Assembly: GCF_904848165.1 (NCBI RefSeq) | Contig: NZ_LR884459.1 | Coordinates: forward strand, 186,001-250,000 | Reading direction: 5' to 3' | Origin: Psychrobacter arenosus | GTDB lineage: Bacteria; Pseudomonadota; Gammaproteobacteria; Pseudomonadales; Moraxellaceae | DNA: 64,000 bases | Shown: one piece after another, positions 54,018 to 62,690 of the stretch | How the letters are laid out: the number at the start of each line of letters is the position of its first letter | How positions within the stretch are numbered: position 1 is the stretch's first letter | Notes under the pieces: generated by a model | Seen by the model: the letters and a program-made list of their open reading frames with translations, nothing else | Database searches by the model: none | Told to the model about the DNA's origin: nothing | Program-made: the position numbers and the translations under genes

Positions 54018-56393
54018 TTAATAATCGATAGTATAGCTCAAGCCGTAGTTCGTCCCTACAGCAGACAGACGGTTAAGATCACCATACGTGGTCTGATGAT
54101 AAACCGACTGATAGTCTTTATTCAGCAAGTTATAAACCCCATAGTCCAAACGACCCACAGGCATTTTTACTTGACCTAATAAATCTAAAGTCATATACCC
54201 TGTGAATGGCAACGCGCTAGAATTAGGATCTTTTTGCTGGTCTTTAAAGGCTTTATCATCCCCGCCAATGGCCAAGGCCTGCAAGCGCACATTACTACCA
54301 CCATCAAAGTTATATTGCGCAAAAGCAGTCCCTTTTAGCGGCGTCAAACTTACCGCGTCTAGCTCTAGCCATTCACCACCTTTGTCATATTGGCCGCGGG
54401 TATAAGCCACGCTACCGCCCACTTGCCACTGATCACTCAGGTTTTGTACTAAAGAGCCTTCTGCGCCGTAAATACGTTGGTCAGTATCCACGACTTCTAC
54501 CGTGTAGCTGTCGGTAAAGCGCACTACCTTGTCTGAATCGTTATAAAATCCGCTTAATTTGGCTGCTGTATCGCCATGCTTGCCTTGCCAGCCAAACTCA
54601 TAGTTATTAACAGCAATAGGCTGTACATTTTCTGAATTCACTACAAAACCTGCCCGCACATCACGCAGCGCACGTTGGACATCAGCGGTAGTAAATCCTT
54701 GAGAAAAATTAGCAAATAATTGATCGTTTGGGGTCACTTGGTAGCTAGTACCCAGGTTAAACAAAGTCTTATTGTGATCAGTACTGCCGGCTTCTACTAA
54801 TCCCGCTTTATAATCAAAACGATAGGCATCAGCTACCGGTTTTATGCTCGGATTATTAAAATACTCTTCTAGCATTTGCTCGGTAATCGGAACAAAACTA
54901 TCAGTTTCCGCTTTTAGCTTCTGATAACGCACGCCGGCACTGGCATGCCATTTATCGGTCAAATCAATATCGGTATTGGCAAATACTCCCAGTTTATCGC
55001 TGGTCGTCACGGGGCCACCGTTATAATTAACACCATTGTTTTTGGCAATCAAACCATTGCTAGCTAGGAAGGTATTTAGGTCTTGACCGTAGTAAGTTTG
55101 CTCACTTTTTTCGCGCTCATAGTCTACGCCATAACTAAACAAGGCGTTTTTACCCGCCAGCTCGCTTTCGGTTTGCATAGCAGCTCGCAAGCCCATGACT
55201 TCAATATCTGCTTCTGACTGGGCCACGATGATTGCCCCGCCTAATAGCTTGCTCAAGGTGGTTGCATCCGTCAAACCATTCGCCACCCAAACTTCTGCAG
55301 CAGCATCGGCACCACTTTTACCAGAGGGGTAAAAACGGCCTTTTTCATCGCGATAATAGCCGGTAACGCTTAGATTTGAGCCAGCAACATCGTCATTGTT
55401 ATAGTTTAAGTTGACAGTAGTCTTGGTAGTAAACGGCTGGTTTTCTATTTCAGCACCAGGTACTGCTTTTAATGACGGAGCCATAGCCTTAGGCTTCAGC
55501 AAGACTTGTAGATTCTTACCATAATCGGGTCCGAAGTCTGTGTCCTGCTGATCGTCATAATAAGTGACGGCTAAATCAACACGTTGACTGTCGGTTAATT
55601 GCGTCCCTACACTGGCATTAATGCTAAGAGCTTCAGTATCTTGTTGATCAGTTTGGTTTACATCAGGGCTAATGCGCTGATCAGCATTATCAAACTTACC
55701 GCCTTTGCTATCATAGTCTACGTCTAAGCGACCATAAGACTTCTCGCCGCCATAGCCTAAAGTTTGTCCTACATGATAACCCAACGAATCTGAATCAAAA
55801 TTACGACTGCTACTGACCCCTACTCTGCTTTGTCTAATAGGACCATAGCCTACCAACGATTTAGTGACCAAGTTGATCAGCCCGCCTGCAGCACCCGCAC
55901 CATAAATACTAGTAGCTCCTGATAGCACCTCTACCCGCTCTAACTGCTCAGGATCAATACTATTGAGCTCTCTTGATAGGCTACGTGAACCACTTAAAGG
56001 CACGCCATTGAGCAAAAACTGTACCGGACGACCATGTATGGTGGTGCCATAATTACTGGTAGAGCCACTACTTGCGCCCAAACTTGGAATAAGCTGAGCC
56101 AACATATCGCCCACTGTACGATTGCCAGTCGCCTGCATCTTTAGCTCTTCTTCAGTGATGACTTGCGTGACCGCTGGCATCTCACTAATCTTTTGTGCCA
56201 GTGCGGTACCGGTTCTGGCATTTGCAGTAATGGTAATGGTGTCTAAAGTAGCATGAGGCGTATCTGTAGCGACTGAGTTAGTAGTGCTCGCTTCAGTGGC
56301 CAGATTGACAGCAGAGTCATTGGTTTGCGCATACAACTGCTGACTGATACAGAGGGTTAAAACGGACAGAGCAACTTGATGATGACTTTTCAT
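54018..56393 (-). CDS. TonB-dependent siderophore receptor
   Basis: Outer-membrane barrel of 791 residues that imports a ferric siderophore. The signal peptide is SVLTLCISQQLYAQ; a TonB box-like region LDTITITANARTG follows near residue 50. The plug domain reads VTQVITEEELKM, LAQLIPSLGASSG, FLLNGVPLSGSRSL and RVEVLSGATSIYGAGAAGGLINLVTK. The rest is the 22-strand barrel, ending in an aromatic (SYTIDY), as required for outer-membrane assembly. FhuE/FpvA-like. A Fur-like box lies about 90 bp upstream (56483-56503). It sits next to the FhuBCD-type ABC genes on the same strand but seems to have its own promoter. Confidence 0.92.
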   Translation of the reverse strand: MKSHHQVALSVLTLCISQQLYAQTNDSAVNLATEASTTNSVATDTPHATLDTITITANARTGTALAQKISEMPAVTQVITEEELKMQATGNRTVGDMLAQLIPSLGASSGSTSNYGTTIHGRPVQFLLNGVPLSGSRSLSRELNSIDPEQLERVEVLSGATSIYGAGAAGGLINLVTKSLVGYGPIRQSRVGVSSSRNFDSDSLGYHVGQTLGYGGEKSYGRLDVDYDSKGGKFDNADQRISPDVNQTDQQDTEALSINASVGTQLTDSQRVDLAVTYYDDQQDTDFGPDYGKNLQVLLKPKAMAPSLKAVPGAEIENQPFTTKTTVNLNYNNDDVAGSNLSVTGYYRDEKGRFYPSGKSGADAAAEVWVANGLTDATTLSKLLGGAIIVAQSEADIEVMGLRAAMQTESELAGKNALFSYGVDYEREKSEQTYYGQDLNTFLASNGLIAKNNGVNYNGGPVTTSDKLGVFANTDIDLTDKWHASAGVRYQKLKAETDSFVPITEQMLEEYFNNPSIKPVADAYRFDYKAGLVEAGSTDHNKTLFNLGTSYQVTPNDQLFANFSQGFTTADVQRALRDVRAGFVVNSENVQPIAVNNYEFGWQGKHGDTAAKLSGFYNDSDKVVRFTDSYTVEVVDTDQRIYGAEGSLVQNLSDQWQVGGSVAYTRGQYDKGGEWLELDAVSLTPLKGTAFAQYNFDGGSNVRLQALAIGGDDKAFKDQQKDPNSSALPFTGYMTLDLLGQVKMPVGRLDYGVYNLLNKDYQSVYHQTTYGDLNRLSAVGTNYGLSYTIDY

Positions 56394-56711
56394 ATTTAGT
56401 TCGCTTAGTTAGAGGGTCAAATAGTGGCAATGGCCATGTTTAGCTAATACTACTGTATGTTCTATCTTTGTGAACGCTAGTGTAAATGATAATTATTTAC
56501 ATTAATACGGCTAATTACACTATTCTAGTACCGTTAGGGGTTAAAAAAACCATCTAAAGGCCACTCTTTTACTAATTAAAAAAATATATATATTAAATAA
56601 TAATGGCTTAGTCGATAGTACTGAGCACTTATTGCGGATAGCAATGTGAACAAAAAAAATTCAGTACTTTGACCCTCTTTAAATGCCGCCATCTGCTCTA
56701 TCCTTTTACTG
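56394..56711. other. 318-bp spacer between the permease gene and the receptor gene
   Basis: The region near the receptor contains a Fur-like box and its promoter. The part next to the permease gene (56540-56711) is A/T-rich with no hairpin that I can support as a terminator. Confidence 0.5.
56483..56503 (-). promoter_or_regulatory. Fur-like box upstream of the TonB receptor gene
   Basis: TGTAAATGATAATTATTTACA is an almost perfect inverted repeat built around TGATAATTATTT and is close to the Fur consensus of alternating GATAAT/ATTATC hexamers. It is 90 bp from the receptor start. Confidence 0.75.
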
Positions 56712-58877
56712 CTATCTATGGGCAGCAGGCACCTTGCGGATGAGCCATAGGAAGTAGCCACCACCGATAATGGCCGCAATCGTGCCCGCAGGTAACTCAT
56801 AAGGGAAGATGACATAACGGCCAATCCAGTCAGCTATCACCATGACTCCAGCACCTAACAGAGCGGCTAACGGTAATTGCCGCTCAATCTTGACGGCACC
56901 GAGTGATGTGGCCAAGTGCGGTACCATAAGACCAATAAAGCTCAGGGGACCGACCGCTAGGGTACTGGCGGTACTAAGCGCTGCCACTAATGCCAAAATT
57001 GCGAGCGTTACTGGGGTCACAGCTACCCCCAAATTACGCGCCACTCCTGGGCCTAAGCCCAAGACGCGTAGCGGTTTTAGCAATAGTAAGCTCAACACAA
57101 ATAAGATAGAGGCAATACCAATGAGGTACCAGACTGTACTGGGCTGAGCGCTATAAGTGGTGCCTGATAGCCAGCTGAGCATCGCCTCCAAACGGGGATC
57201 ACCGGACAGCTTCACCATATGCATCACCCCATCCATCATGGCGGCAATACCGATACCTACTAGTAGTAAGTAACCCGAGCTGACCCTACGTGCCAGCCAA
57301 ATAATTAGTAGTAATACAGCTATGGCGCCGGATAGGCCGGAAACTAGCAATGTCCCTGCCCCAGCGGACAGGCCCAAACTTGGTAGGAATAAGAACCCTA
57401 AAATGACCCCAAGCGCTGCTCCCGAGCTCACCCCTAAAACCTCAGGACTGGCCATCGGATTGCGCGTTAATGTTTGTAGTAGCACCCCTGCGACGGCCAA
57501 CATCAGACCGGTGGCAGCCGCACTCAAACTACGCGGCAGACGATACTGTTGGGTGAGCGCCCAATCGGTACTAATGCCCCAGCCATTGATATCATGCACA
57601 AATAGGCAAGCCAGCATAATAAGGGCCAGCACGCCAGCACCCCAACGCCAAAATGCGATGGAGATAGGCGCGCCGGCAAGCCCACTAGTCATAGGAGTGA
57701 CGGTTTCTATGCGCTCGCGGCGCTGACGCAGAATTAGCCAAATAATCAGTGGCGCGCCAAGGACACCAGTCATGGCACCCGCTGGAATTGGCATCCCCAG
57801 TAGGGGTTCAAGCAGTAAAGCGACATTGCTGGTCAATAATAGTAGCAACGCCCCCAGTCCAAAGGCGGCGGCTAAGCGTTTACCAATAGCAGAGATACCC
57901 AAAGCATTAACTAAACTTGCCGCCCCAAGCCCGATAAAGCCGATTAAGCCTACTTCACTGATGACTAAAGCCGTTACCACCGCTACGATAATCACCACCA
58001 AGGCACGAATACCATTGATGGGCACGCCCAAGCGTCTGGCTTGAGCATCGTCTAAGCTTATCATCGTCAGCGGTTTCAATAAGGGCAAACAAGCTACTGC
58101 CATCACAGCCGCCGTTATTAGCAATAGAGTACTGGTATGCCAACTAATTTGTGTCAAAAATCCAGCCGCCCATGAAAGCATGCCATTGCTGCGTTCAGCG
58201 AAGAACAACACCATGACATTGGCCACTGCCGCCAGTAAGATATTGACCACCAAACCCGAAAGTATCAGTATCAATGGGTTAAAGCGGCTAGGCGCTGATA
58301 ACGCAAACACCAGACCCATACTGATAATAGCGCCAATAAAGGCCACATAAAAACCACCATAAATAGCTAAGCTGGGCAAAAATAAAGTCACGATGAGGAT
58401 GGCCAATTGTGCGCCAACGCCCACCCCTAGCGTAGTGTCTGAGGCTAATGGGTTTTTGACGAGCTGTTGCAGCAAAATACTGACGACCCCCAATAGTCCA
58501 CCGGCTAATAACGCCACGACACTGGTGGCCAGTATTTGCAGCTGTATTGCCATGCTAGCAATGTCTAATTGTGAGCTAGGTAGCCACAAATCACTGAGCG
58601 GTCGCAGCCACTGTTGGCCTACCAGTGCCCAGCTGCTCCATAAAGACAAGGCGGCCAAGCCTATGAGCATGGCCCACAGTCGCCAAGAGATATTGGCTAA
58701 GATAAAAGTTTTCGGATTAGGCTGAGAAGGATTATTTGCTGACTGCTTAACTGTCTTAACAGGTTGAGAAAGGGGTTGTTGAGAAGGTGCCTGCATAGCA
58801 TCAGTACTGGCGGCGATTTGCTGGGTTGTATTAGGAGTATGGTTAGTACTAGCAACATTATTATTATCACTGCTCAT
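56712..58877 (-). CDS. FhuB-type fused iron-siderophore ABC permease
   Basis: This 721-residue inner-membrane protein is two FecCD-type permeases in one chain, as in FhuB (about 10 helices each). Paired motifs appear twice: SQLDIASMAIQLQILATSVVALLAGGLLGVV at about 80-110, split as usual, matches RLPRSLSAAATGLMLAVAGVLLQTLTRNPMASPEVLG, and the conserved G-F-I-G-L marks GLIGFIGLGAASLVN and GPLSFIGLMVPHLA. A cytoplasmic Gln/Ser-rich extension of about 55 residues precedes the first helix. It overlaps the binding-protein stop by 4 bp (ATGA), so the two are coupled. With the FhuD-like and FhuC-like genes it forms the importer. Confidence 0.9.
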   Translation of the reverse strand: MSSDNNNVASTNHTPNTTQQIAASTDAMQAPSQQPLSQPVKTVKQSANNPSQPNPKTFILANISWRLWAMLIGLAALSLWSSWALVGQQWLRPLSDLWLPSSQLDIASMAIQLQILATSVVALLAGGLLGVVSILLQQLVKNPLASDTTLGVGVGAQLAILIVTLFLPSLAIYGGFYVAFIGAIISMGLVFALSAPSRFNPLILILSGLVVNILLAAVANVMVLFFAERSNGMLSWAAGFLTQISWHTSTLLLITAAVMAVACLPLLKPLTMISLDDAQARRLGVPINGIRALVVIIVAVVTALVISEVGLIGFIGLGAASLVNALGISAIGKRLAAAFGLGALLLLLTSNVALLLEPLLGMPIPAGAMTGVLGAPLIIWLILRQRRERIETVTPMTSGLAGAPISIAFWRWGAGVLALIMLACLFVHDINGWGISTDWALTQQYRLPRSLSAAATGLMLAVAGVLLQTLTRNPMASPEVLGVSSGAALGVILGFLFLPSLGLSAGAGTLLVSGLSGAIAVLLLIIWLARRVSSGYLLLVGIGIAAMMDGVMHMVKLSGDPRLEAMLSWLSGTTYSAQPSTVWYLIGIASILFVLSLLLLKPLRVLGLGPGVARNLGVAVTPVTLAILALVAALSTASTLAVGPLSFIGLMVPHLATSLGAVKIERQLPLAALLGAGVMVIADWIGRYVIFPYELPAGTIAAIIGGGYFLWLIRKVPAAHR

Positions 58878-59896
58878 AGTAAGTCCCCACCTTTTAGGGT
58901 CACATCTGTTAAGTTATTGGCCAAACCGACCAACGACGACATACCCCCATAAATCCATATGGTAGGCAGTTGCCCCAGACAGCGAGTATCGCCATAGCCT
59001 AAACGCTGCCAAATCAAACTCTCTTTAATCTCCGCCTGCGTTATAGGGCTCAGGGGCTCAATAATTAATAGGCAGGTATCCTTATCCAATTTAGCTAAAT
59101 CGCCCAGTCGTATCGGTGTGAATCCCCAATTATTGCCTTTGCCCAACACCTCAAGCTCTTTACCCATACCTTCTAAAGCAGGCTGAAACAGGCTATTGGC
59201 CACATACATCCGCATATTATTAGCATCCGCAAACTGTACCACAGCAAATTTCTTCACTTTTGGGTAACGCTGTGCCAATTTTTGGCGAGCGAGCTTTATC
59301 TCCTGCTGACTTGCATCAATATAGTCTTCAGCCAATTTGGGATTGTCGATCAATGTGCCCAACTTACGGGTAGGTTCGGTATAGTCATCCCATGTCGAAA
59401 TCTCCCCTTTTGCCGCAAACATAACCGACTCAGCCGGTACCTCCCCATATAAATTCCGCGCGTGCTCATAAAAAGAGTTATCTACCACCATATCTACGGG
59501 TAATTGCGCTATCAATTCAGCATTGGGCTGATAACGAATACCTAAGTCGGTAATCGATGCGGGAAGCTCAGGATTACCTACCCAGCGCTCCCACACTCTG
59601 ACATCCCCAGTCGCAATCGGTGGGTGCCCCATTGCCGTCAGCGTCGCGGCATTGCCCCAATCTGGGGAGACAATATTTATAGTCTTATTAGCTTTGGTAG
59701 TTATTTCTGAGGCAGATGTGGTTTCTGAGGTAGATTTAGCCGGTGGCTCATCACTTTTAGTAATGTTTTGCGCAGTCGTTGCATTATTACAAGCGGTTAA
59801 GGCCAAACAGATTAAGACAGTTGCCCACTTCAAGGGAGCTGTAGGCATGACTATGGAGAACTTCGACAGTCGATCTTTATGGAAATCAGGAGGCAT
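58874..59896 (-). CDS. FhuD-type siderophore-binding lipoprotein
   Basis: Periplasmic binding protein of about 340 residues. The lipobox LTAC suggests a lipid anchor, as is usual in Gram-positives but not in enteric FhuD. The mature part begins after a long Thr/Ser/Lys-rich spacer with KTINIVSPDWGNAATLTAMGHPP; VWERWVGNPELPASITDLGIRYQPNAELI is very like the FhuD 'WVSEPPLPDSVIDVGLR-EPNLELL' block, supporting a hydroxamate siderophore. The start is taken at 59896 (ATG); an ATG at 59848 is also possible and none has a strong ribosome site. The frame continues upstream into the ATPase gene and that part is not real. Gap to the ATPase gene: 58 bp. Confidence 0.85.
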   Translation of the reverse strand: MPPDFHKDRLSKFSIVMPTAPLKWATVLICLALTACNNATTAQNITKSDEPPAKSTSETTSASEITTKANKTINIVSPDWGNAATLTAMGHPPIATGDVRVWERWVGNPELPASITDLGIRYQPNAELIAQLPVDMVVDNSFYEHARNLYGEVPAESVMFAAKGEISTWDDYTEPTRKLGTLIDNPKLAEDYIDASQQEIKLARQKLAQRYPKVKKFAVVQFADANNMRMYVANSLFQPALEGMGKELEVLGKGNNWGFTPIRLGDLAKLDKDTCLLIIEPLSPITQAEIKESLIWQRLGYGDTRCLGQLPTIWIYGGMSSLVGLANNLTDVTLKGGDLL

Positions 59897-59954
59897 AAAA
59901 GCGTGTCTTTGTAGGAGAGTTAGAAAAGAAGAGAGAAGAAAAGATAAGTAAATA

Positions 59955-60731
59955 TTAAGCGACTGCGACAGGCTGACCTGTGAGGGGATGATCCAGTAAT
60001 TGCATATCAATATTAAAAATATTACGCAGCACTTCAGGACGCATCGTGCTGGCAATATCCCCGTTATGACACACTTGGCCGTTTTTTAGCGCGATAATGC
60101 GGTCGGCATACTGCGCCGCTAGATTAATATCATGCACAATAATCACCACACTCAAGCCTTGCTCATCTACTAACCGACGGATCAGTTGAATTACTTCGAT
60201 TTGATAATGTATATCCAGTGCTGCCAACGGCTCATCGAGCAAGAGATACCTAGTATCTTGCGCCAAGCACATAGCCAACCAAGCACGAGCACGTTCCCCT
60301 CCGGATAATGTGGCCGTAATACGGTCAGCAAAAGCTTCGATTTGCGTCACTTGTAGCGCTTGCGTGACTTTATCTCTATCCAGTTGCGTGGGCTTTTGCA
60401 GCCACTTTTGATGCGGATAACGCCCTAGCATCACCAGCTCACGTACGGTAAATCCAGCCGCTTCAGGCAGTTGCTGCGGTAGATACGCCATTTGCTGCGC
60501 CAATTCTTTATTACCATAATCACTAATTTGCCGCTCATCCAATGTAACACTGCCCCTACTACTCGCCATCTCGCCGGCCAAGGCTTTAATCAGCGTCGAT
60601 TTGCCCGAGCCATTGTGCCCGACGAGCGCCACCAGTTGGTTGCTAGCAATCTCACAGCTTACCTGGTCTAGCAGTGTATTTCCTTGACGGACGACAGTAA
60701 GTTGCTTGGCACGTAGCATAAAGACACTCAT
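59955..60731 (-). CDS. FhuC-type iron-siderophore ABC ATPase
   Basis: ATP-binding subunit, 258 residues. Walker A GHNGSGKST, Q-loop YLPQQLPEAAGF, signature LSGGERARAWLAMCLAQD, Walker B YLLLDEPLAALD, H-loop VIIVHDINLAAQYADRII. FecE/FhuC-like. It begins a leftward run (ATPase, binding lipoprotein, permease) and is divergent from the siderophore-interacting protein gene; a Fur-like box lies in the 143-bp gap. No strong ribosome site is seen at the ATG. Confidence 0.92.
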   Translation of the reverse strand: MSVFMLRAKQLTVVRQGNTLLDQVSCEIASNQLVALVGHNGSGKSTLIKALAGEMASSRGSVTLDERQISDYGNKELAQQMAYLPQQLPEAAGFTVRELVMLGRYPHQKWLQKPTQLDRDKVTQALQVTQIEAFADRITATLSGGERARAWLAMCLAQDTRYLLLDEPLAALDIHYQIEVIQLIRRLVDEQGLSVVIIVHDINLAAQYADRIIALKNGQVCHNGDIASTMRPEVLRNIFNIDMQLLDHPLTGQPVAVA

Positions 60732-60825
60732 AGGTTATGGAGGGAGTATTAAATAAAAATCATCGTCCATAGCTCATTAATTAGCTATAGAACCATAATA
60801 AAAAATGATTCTACTCGCTAACGCT

Positions 60826-60846
60826 AATAAAAACAATTATCATTTA
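60826..60846. promoter_or_regulatory. Fur-like box between the ATPase gene and the flavoprotein gene
   Basis: AATAAAAACAATTATCATTTA has the ATTATCATT half of the Fur consensus, with a weaker left half. It lies between divergent iron genes and could control both. Confidence 0.6.
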
Positions 60847-60874
60847 CTACCTAGACTGATTTTAATCCTTTTTT

Positions 60875-62167
60875 ATGAGTACCTTTATGAATGATACTAC
60901 CCTAGCGACTAATACTGACCACTCGTATGATTCATACACTGCGATAGACAGCCCTGAACTTACCGACATTATTGCCCATATTAATGAAGAGCATTTTGAT
61001 GAACTGGTGGGATTTTTGCGCGCATTTACAGCATTGCCTAGCGAGTTGGCTACCAATTTGGAAGATATGGAAGTGCAGTTGACCACGGTTTATGCGGAAG
61101 GTATATGCTTACAAGTCAGCGAAAAACCTCTAGTTCAAGGGTCAGAGGGCTTAGAGGAATGGGCAGATAAAACCCCACAACCCCAGAAATTCTTTATTGC
61201 TTTTGCAGCGCCTATTACCCAAGTGGATGATTTGCAAACGCAGTATATTGTGCTCAAACAAAGAGCCGATAAAAAACTGGGTAAAAAAACCATTAAGTTA
61301 ACTCAGCAAAAGTTTGTCGTGCAAGACCGTTATAAAGTCAGCAAAAACATGCTGCGTCTTCAACTAAGCTTAGCCGTACCTCCTAATACGGCTAATGGAG
61401 CAAGTACTACAAGCGATGCCGTACTGCCCGTCACTGAAGCGGGTTATGCTTATTTATTTGATTTAGACCACAATGTGATAACGGGCAATAATCATCATAG
61501 CCAAGACAAGGGTCAGAATGATAACAGCGCGCAAAATAGCTACCCTGCACGCCAGCATCGCTATTACACCTTAAGAAAAGCTTGGCAAACCTCGCAGGGC
61601 TGGCACGCGTGGGTCGATGTTTTTTTGCATGGTGATACTTCAGGCGGTAACTGGGCTATGGCCTTACAAATCGGCGATACGGTGATGACTAAAAGAGAAT
61701 TTCCTGAAAAGGTAGCGCATTTGCAAGAGGGTCAAGCCTTACTCATTGTGGATGAGACCTCGATGCCAACAGCCGCACGATTACTCGAGCTCTGGCAAAA
61801 CCCTCAGCCGCCATTGGTTATCTGTGTGATGCAAGACTCTGCGGATCAAAGTTATTTTGATAATATACAGCTAGGTAGCGCTAGTTATGACAGTGACAAC
61901 AGCCTTAATAAACGTATCGACAATCCAGTTGCTCAACCTTTCACGGTCTTGCCTATAGTGACTGACCAAACAGTTTCCGGTCAGGAGGCTGCTCAGTTGA
62001 TCGATACTACCCTAAATCAATACTTAGCGACGCAGCCATTATCTATTGATAAAGTTTGGGGCGCCTTAGAAGCTACCACGGCTAAAACTTTAAGGGGTTT
62101 GCTAAAAGATAGATTGCAGCTTAGTCGCACTGAAGTAGTCGTTAAAGTTTATTGGCGACATGATTAG
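60875..62167 (+). CDS. Siderophore-interacting flavoprotein with N-terminal DUF2470-like domain
   Basis: SIP-family FAD-dependent ferric-siderophore reductase, 430 residues. The first part (about 28-110) is a DUF2470/HugZ-like domain with DIIAHINEEHFDELVGFLRAFTAL. The reductase part follows: RHYTLR in the form RYYTLRKAW, VDVFLHGDTSGGNWAMALQIGD, LLIVDETSMPTAARLLE, and the C-terminal WGALEATTAKTLRGLLKDRLQLSRTEVVVKVYWR. It would release iron from the imported siderophore in the cytoplasm. A region with 'GNNHHSQDKGQNDNS' (about 207-222) is an added loop. It starts divergently from the ABC genes. No clear ribosome site is found before the ATG at 60875. Confidence 0.85.
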   Translation: MSTFMNDTTLATNTDHSYDSYTAIDSPELTDIIAHINEEHFDELVGFLRAFTALPSELATNLEDMEVQLTTVYAEGICLQVSEKPLVQGSEGLEEWADKTPQPQKFFIAFAAPITQVDDLQTQYIVLKQRADKKLGKKTIKLTQQKFVVQDRYKVSKNMLRLQLSLAVPPNTANGASTTSDAVLPVTEAGYAYLFDLDHNVITGNNHHSQDKGQNDNSAQNSYPARQHRYYTLRKAWQTSQGWHAWVDVFLHGDTSGGNWAMALQIGDTVMTKREFPEKVAHLQEGQALLIVDETSMPTAARLLELWQNPQPPLVICVMQDSADQSYFDNIQLGSASYDSDNSLNKRIDNPVAQPFTVLPIVTDQTVSGQEAAQLIDTTLNQYLATQPLSIDKVWGALEATTAKTLRGLLKDRLQLSRTEVVVKVYWRHD

Positions 62168-62227
62168 GTTTATAAAAGCTAATCTCATAAGAAATCACTC
62201 TTATAACGAATAATTGGACAATTTCCT

Positions 62228-62296
62228 ATGCTCTCCTACTCGCACAGAACAGTACCATAACCCTGATTCATTAATTCTGTGCGAGTACAGGAGCAT
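62228..62296 (+). terminator. Long hairpin, possible terminator of the flavoprotein gene
   Basis: The 22-nt arms 62228-62249 and 62275-62296 pair at 19 of 22 positions around a loop of 25 bases, followed by GCTTTTTTA. This is 60 bp past the flavoprotein stop. The stem is longer than usual for an intrinsic terminator, so another function (small RNA, att-related repeat) is possible. Confidence 0.5.
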
Positions 62297-62437
62297 GCTT
62301 TTTTACTCAAATTTGCCCCTTAGTTGCTCTACTGAAAACTCTATCTCCCATTTCTAACCCCTCCTATTCAAGCCTTTTCGCTGAACCCTATATAAACAAA
62401 GCTATTCGTGGCTTACTACCTTGATTTACATTATACT

Positions 62438-62472
62438 ATAATTATCCCCAAGGCTGCCTTGGGGATAATTAT
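62438..62472. repeat. Perfect 17+17 palindrome with a one-base centre
   Basis: ATAATTATCCCCAAGGC (62438-62454), T, GCCTTGGGGATAATTAT (62456-62472). No T-run follows on either strand, so it is not a typical terminator. As RNA it would form a very stable hairpin; as DNA it is a cruciform or a dimeric binding site. Confidence 0.75.
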
Positions 62473-62522
62473 CTCTATAAGTATTATAACTACAAGGTTC
62501 GTAATATATATTCTAATACCCA

Positions 62523-62542
62523 GTGTCCAACGTGGTGTCCAA
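62523..62542. repeat. Direct repeats of GTGTCCAA before the integrase gene
   Basis: GTGTCCAA at 62523-62530 and 62535-62542, 12 bp apart. TGGTGTCCA-type repeats upstream of P4-type integrase genes are commonly integrase arm-binding sites, so these may be the same. Confidence 0.45.
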
Positions 62543-62690
62543 TTTTATAATGACATTGCAAAAAGTGAGTAAAAAATACTTTCCTTAAGTGAATAGCTTT
62601 TATAAGAAAATCCGCTGATTGATAAACCTACTGATTAAAACCCGAGTTACCTTTTTATCTTACGCACTCGCAAACTGTACGGACTAAATA

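Larger units (their letters stand above)
62168..62690. other. 523-bp spacer before the integrase with two long palindromes and paired direct repeats
   Basis: No gene is visible. It contains a 22-nt inverted repeat at 62228-62296, a perfect 17+17 palindrome at 62438-62472 and two copies of GTGTCCAA at 62523-62542. No tRNA or tmRNA gene, nor a recognisable 3' tRNA end, was found here. Confidence 0.6.

Noticed and set aside
62168..62690. Search for a tRNA or tmRNA 3' end as the integrase target
   Set aside because: CTCCTACTCGCAC resembles an acceptor end, but no matching 5' half, anticodon arm or T-loop is present.
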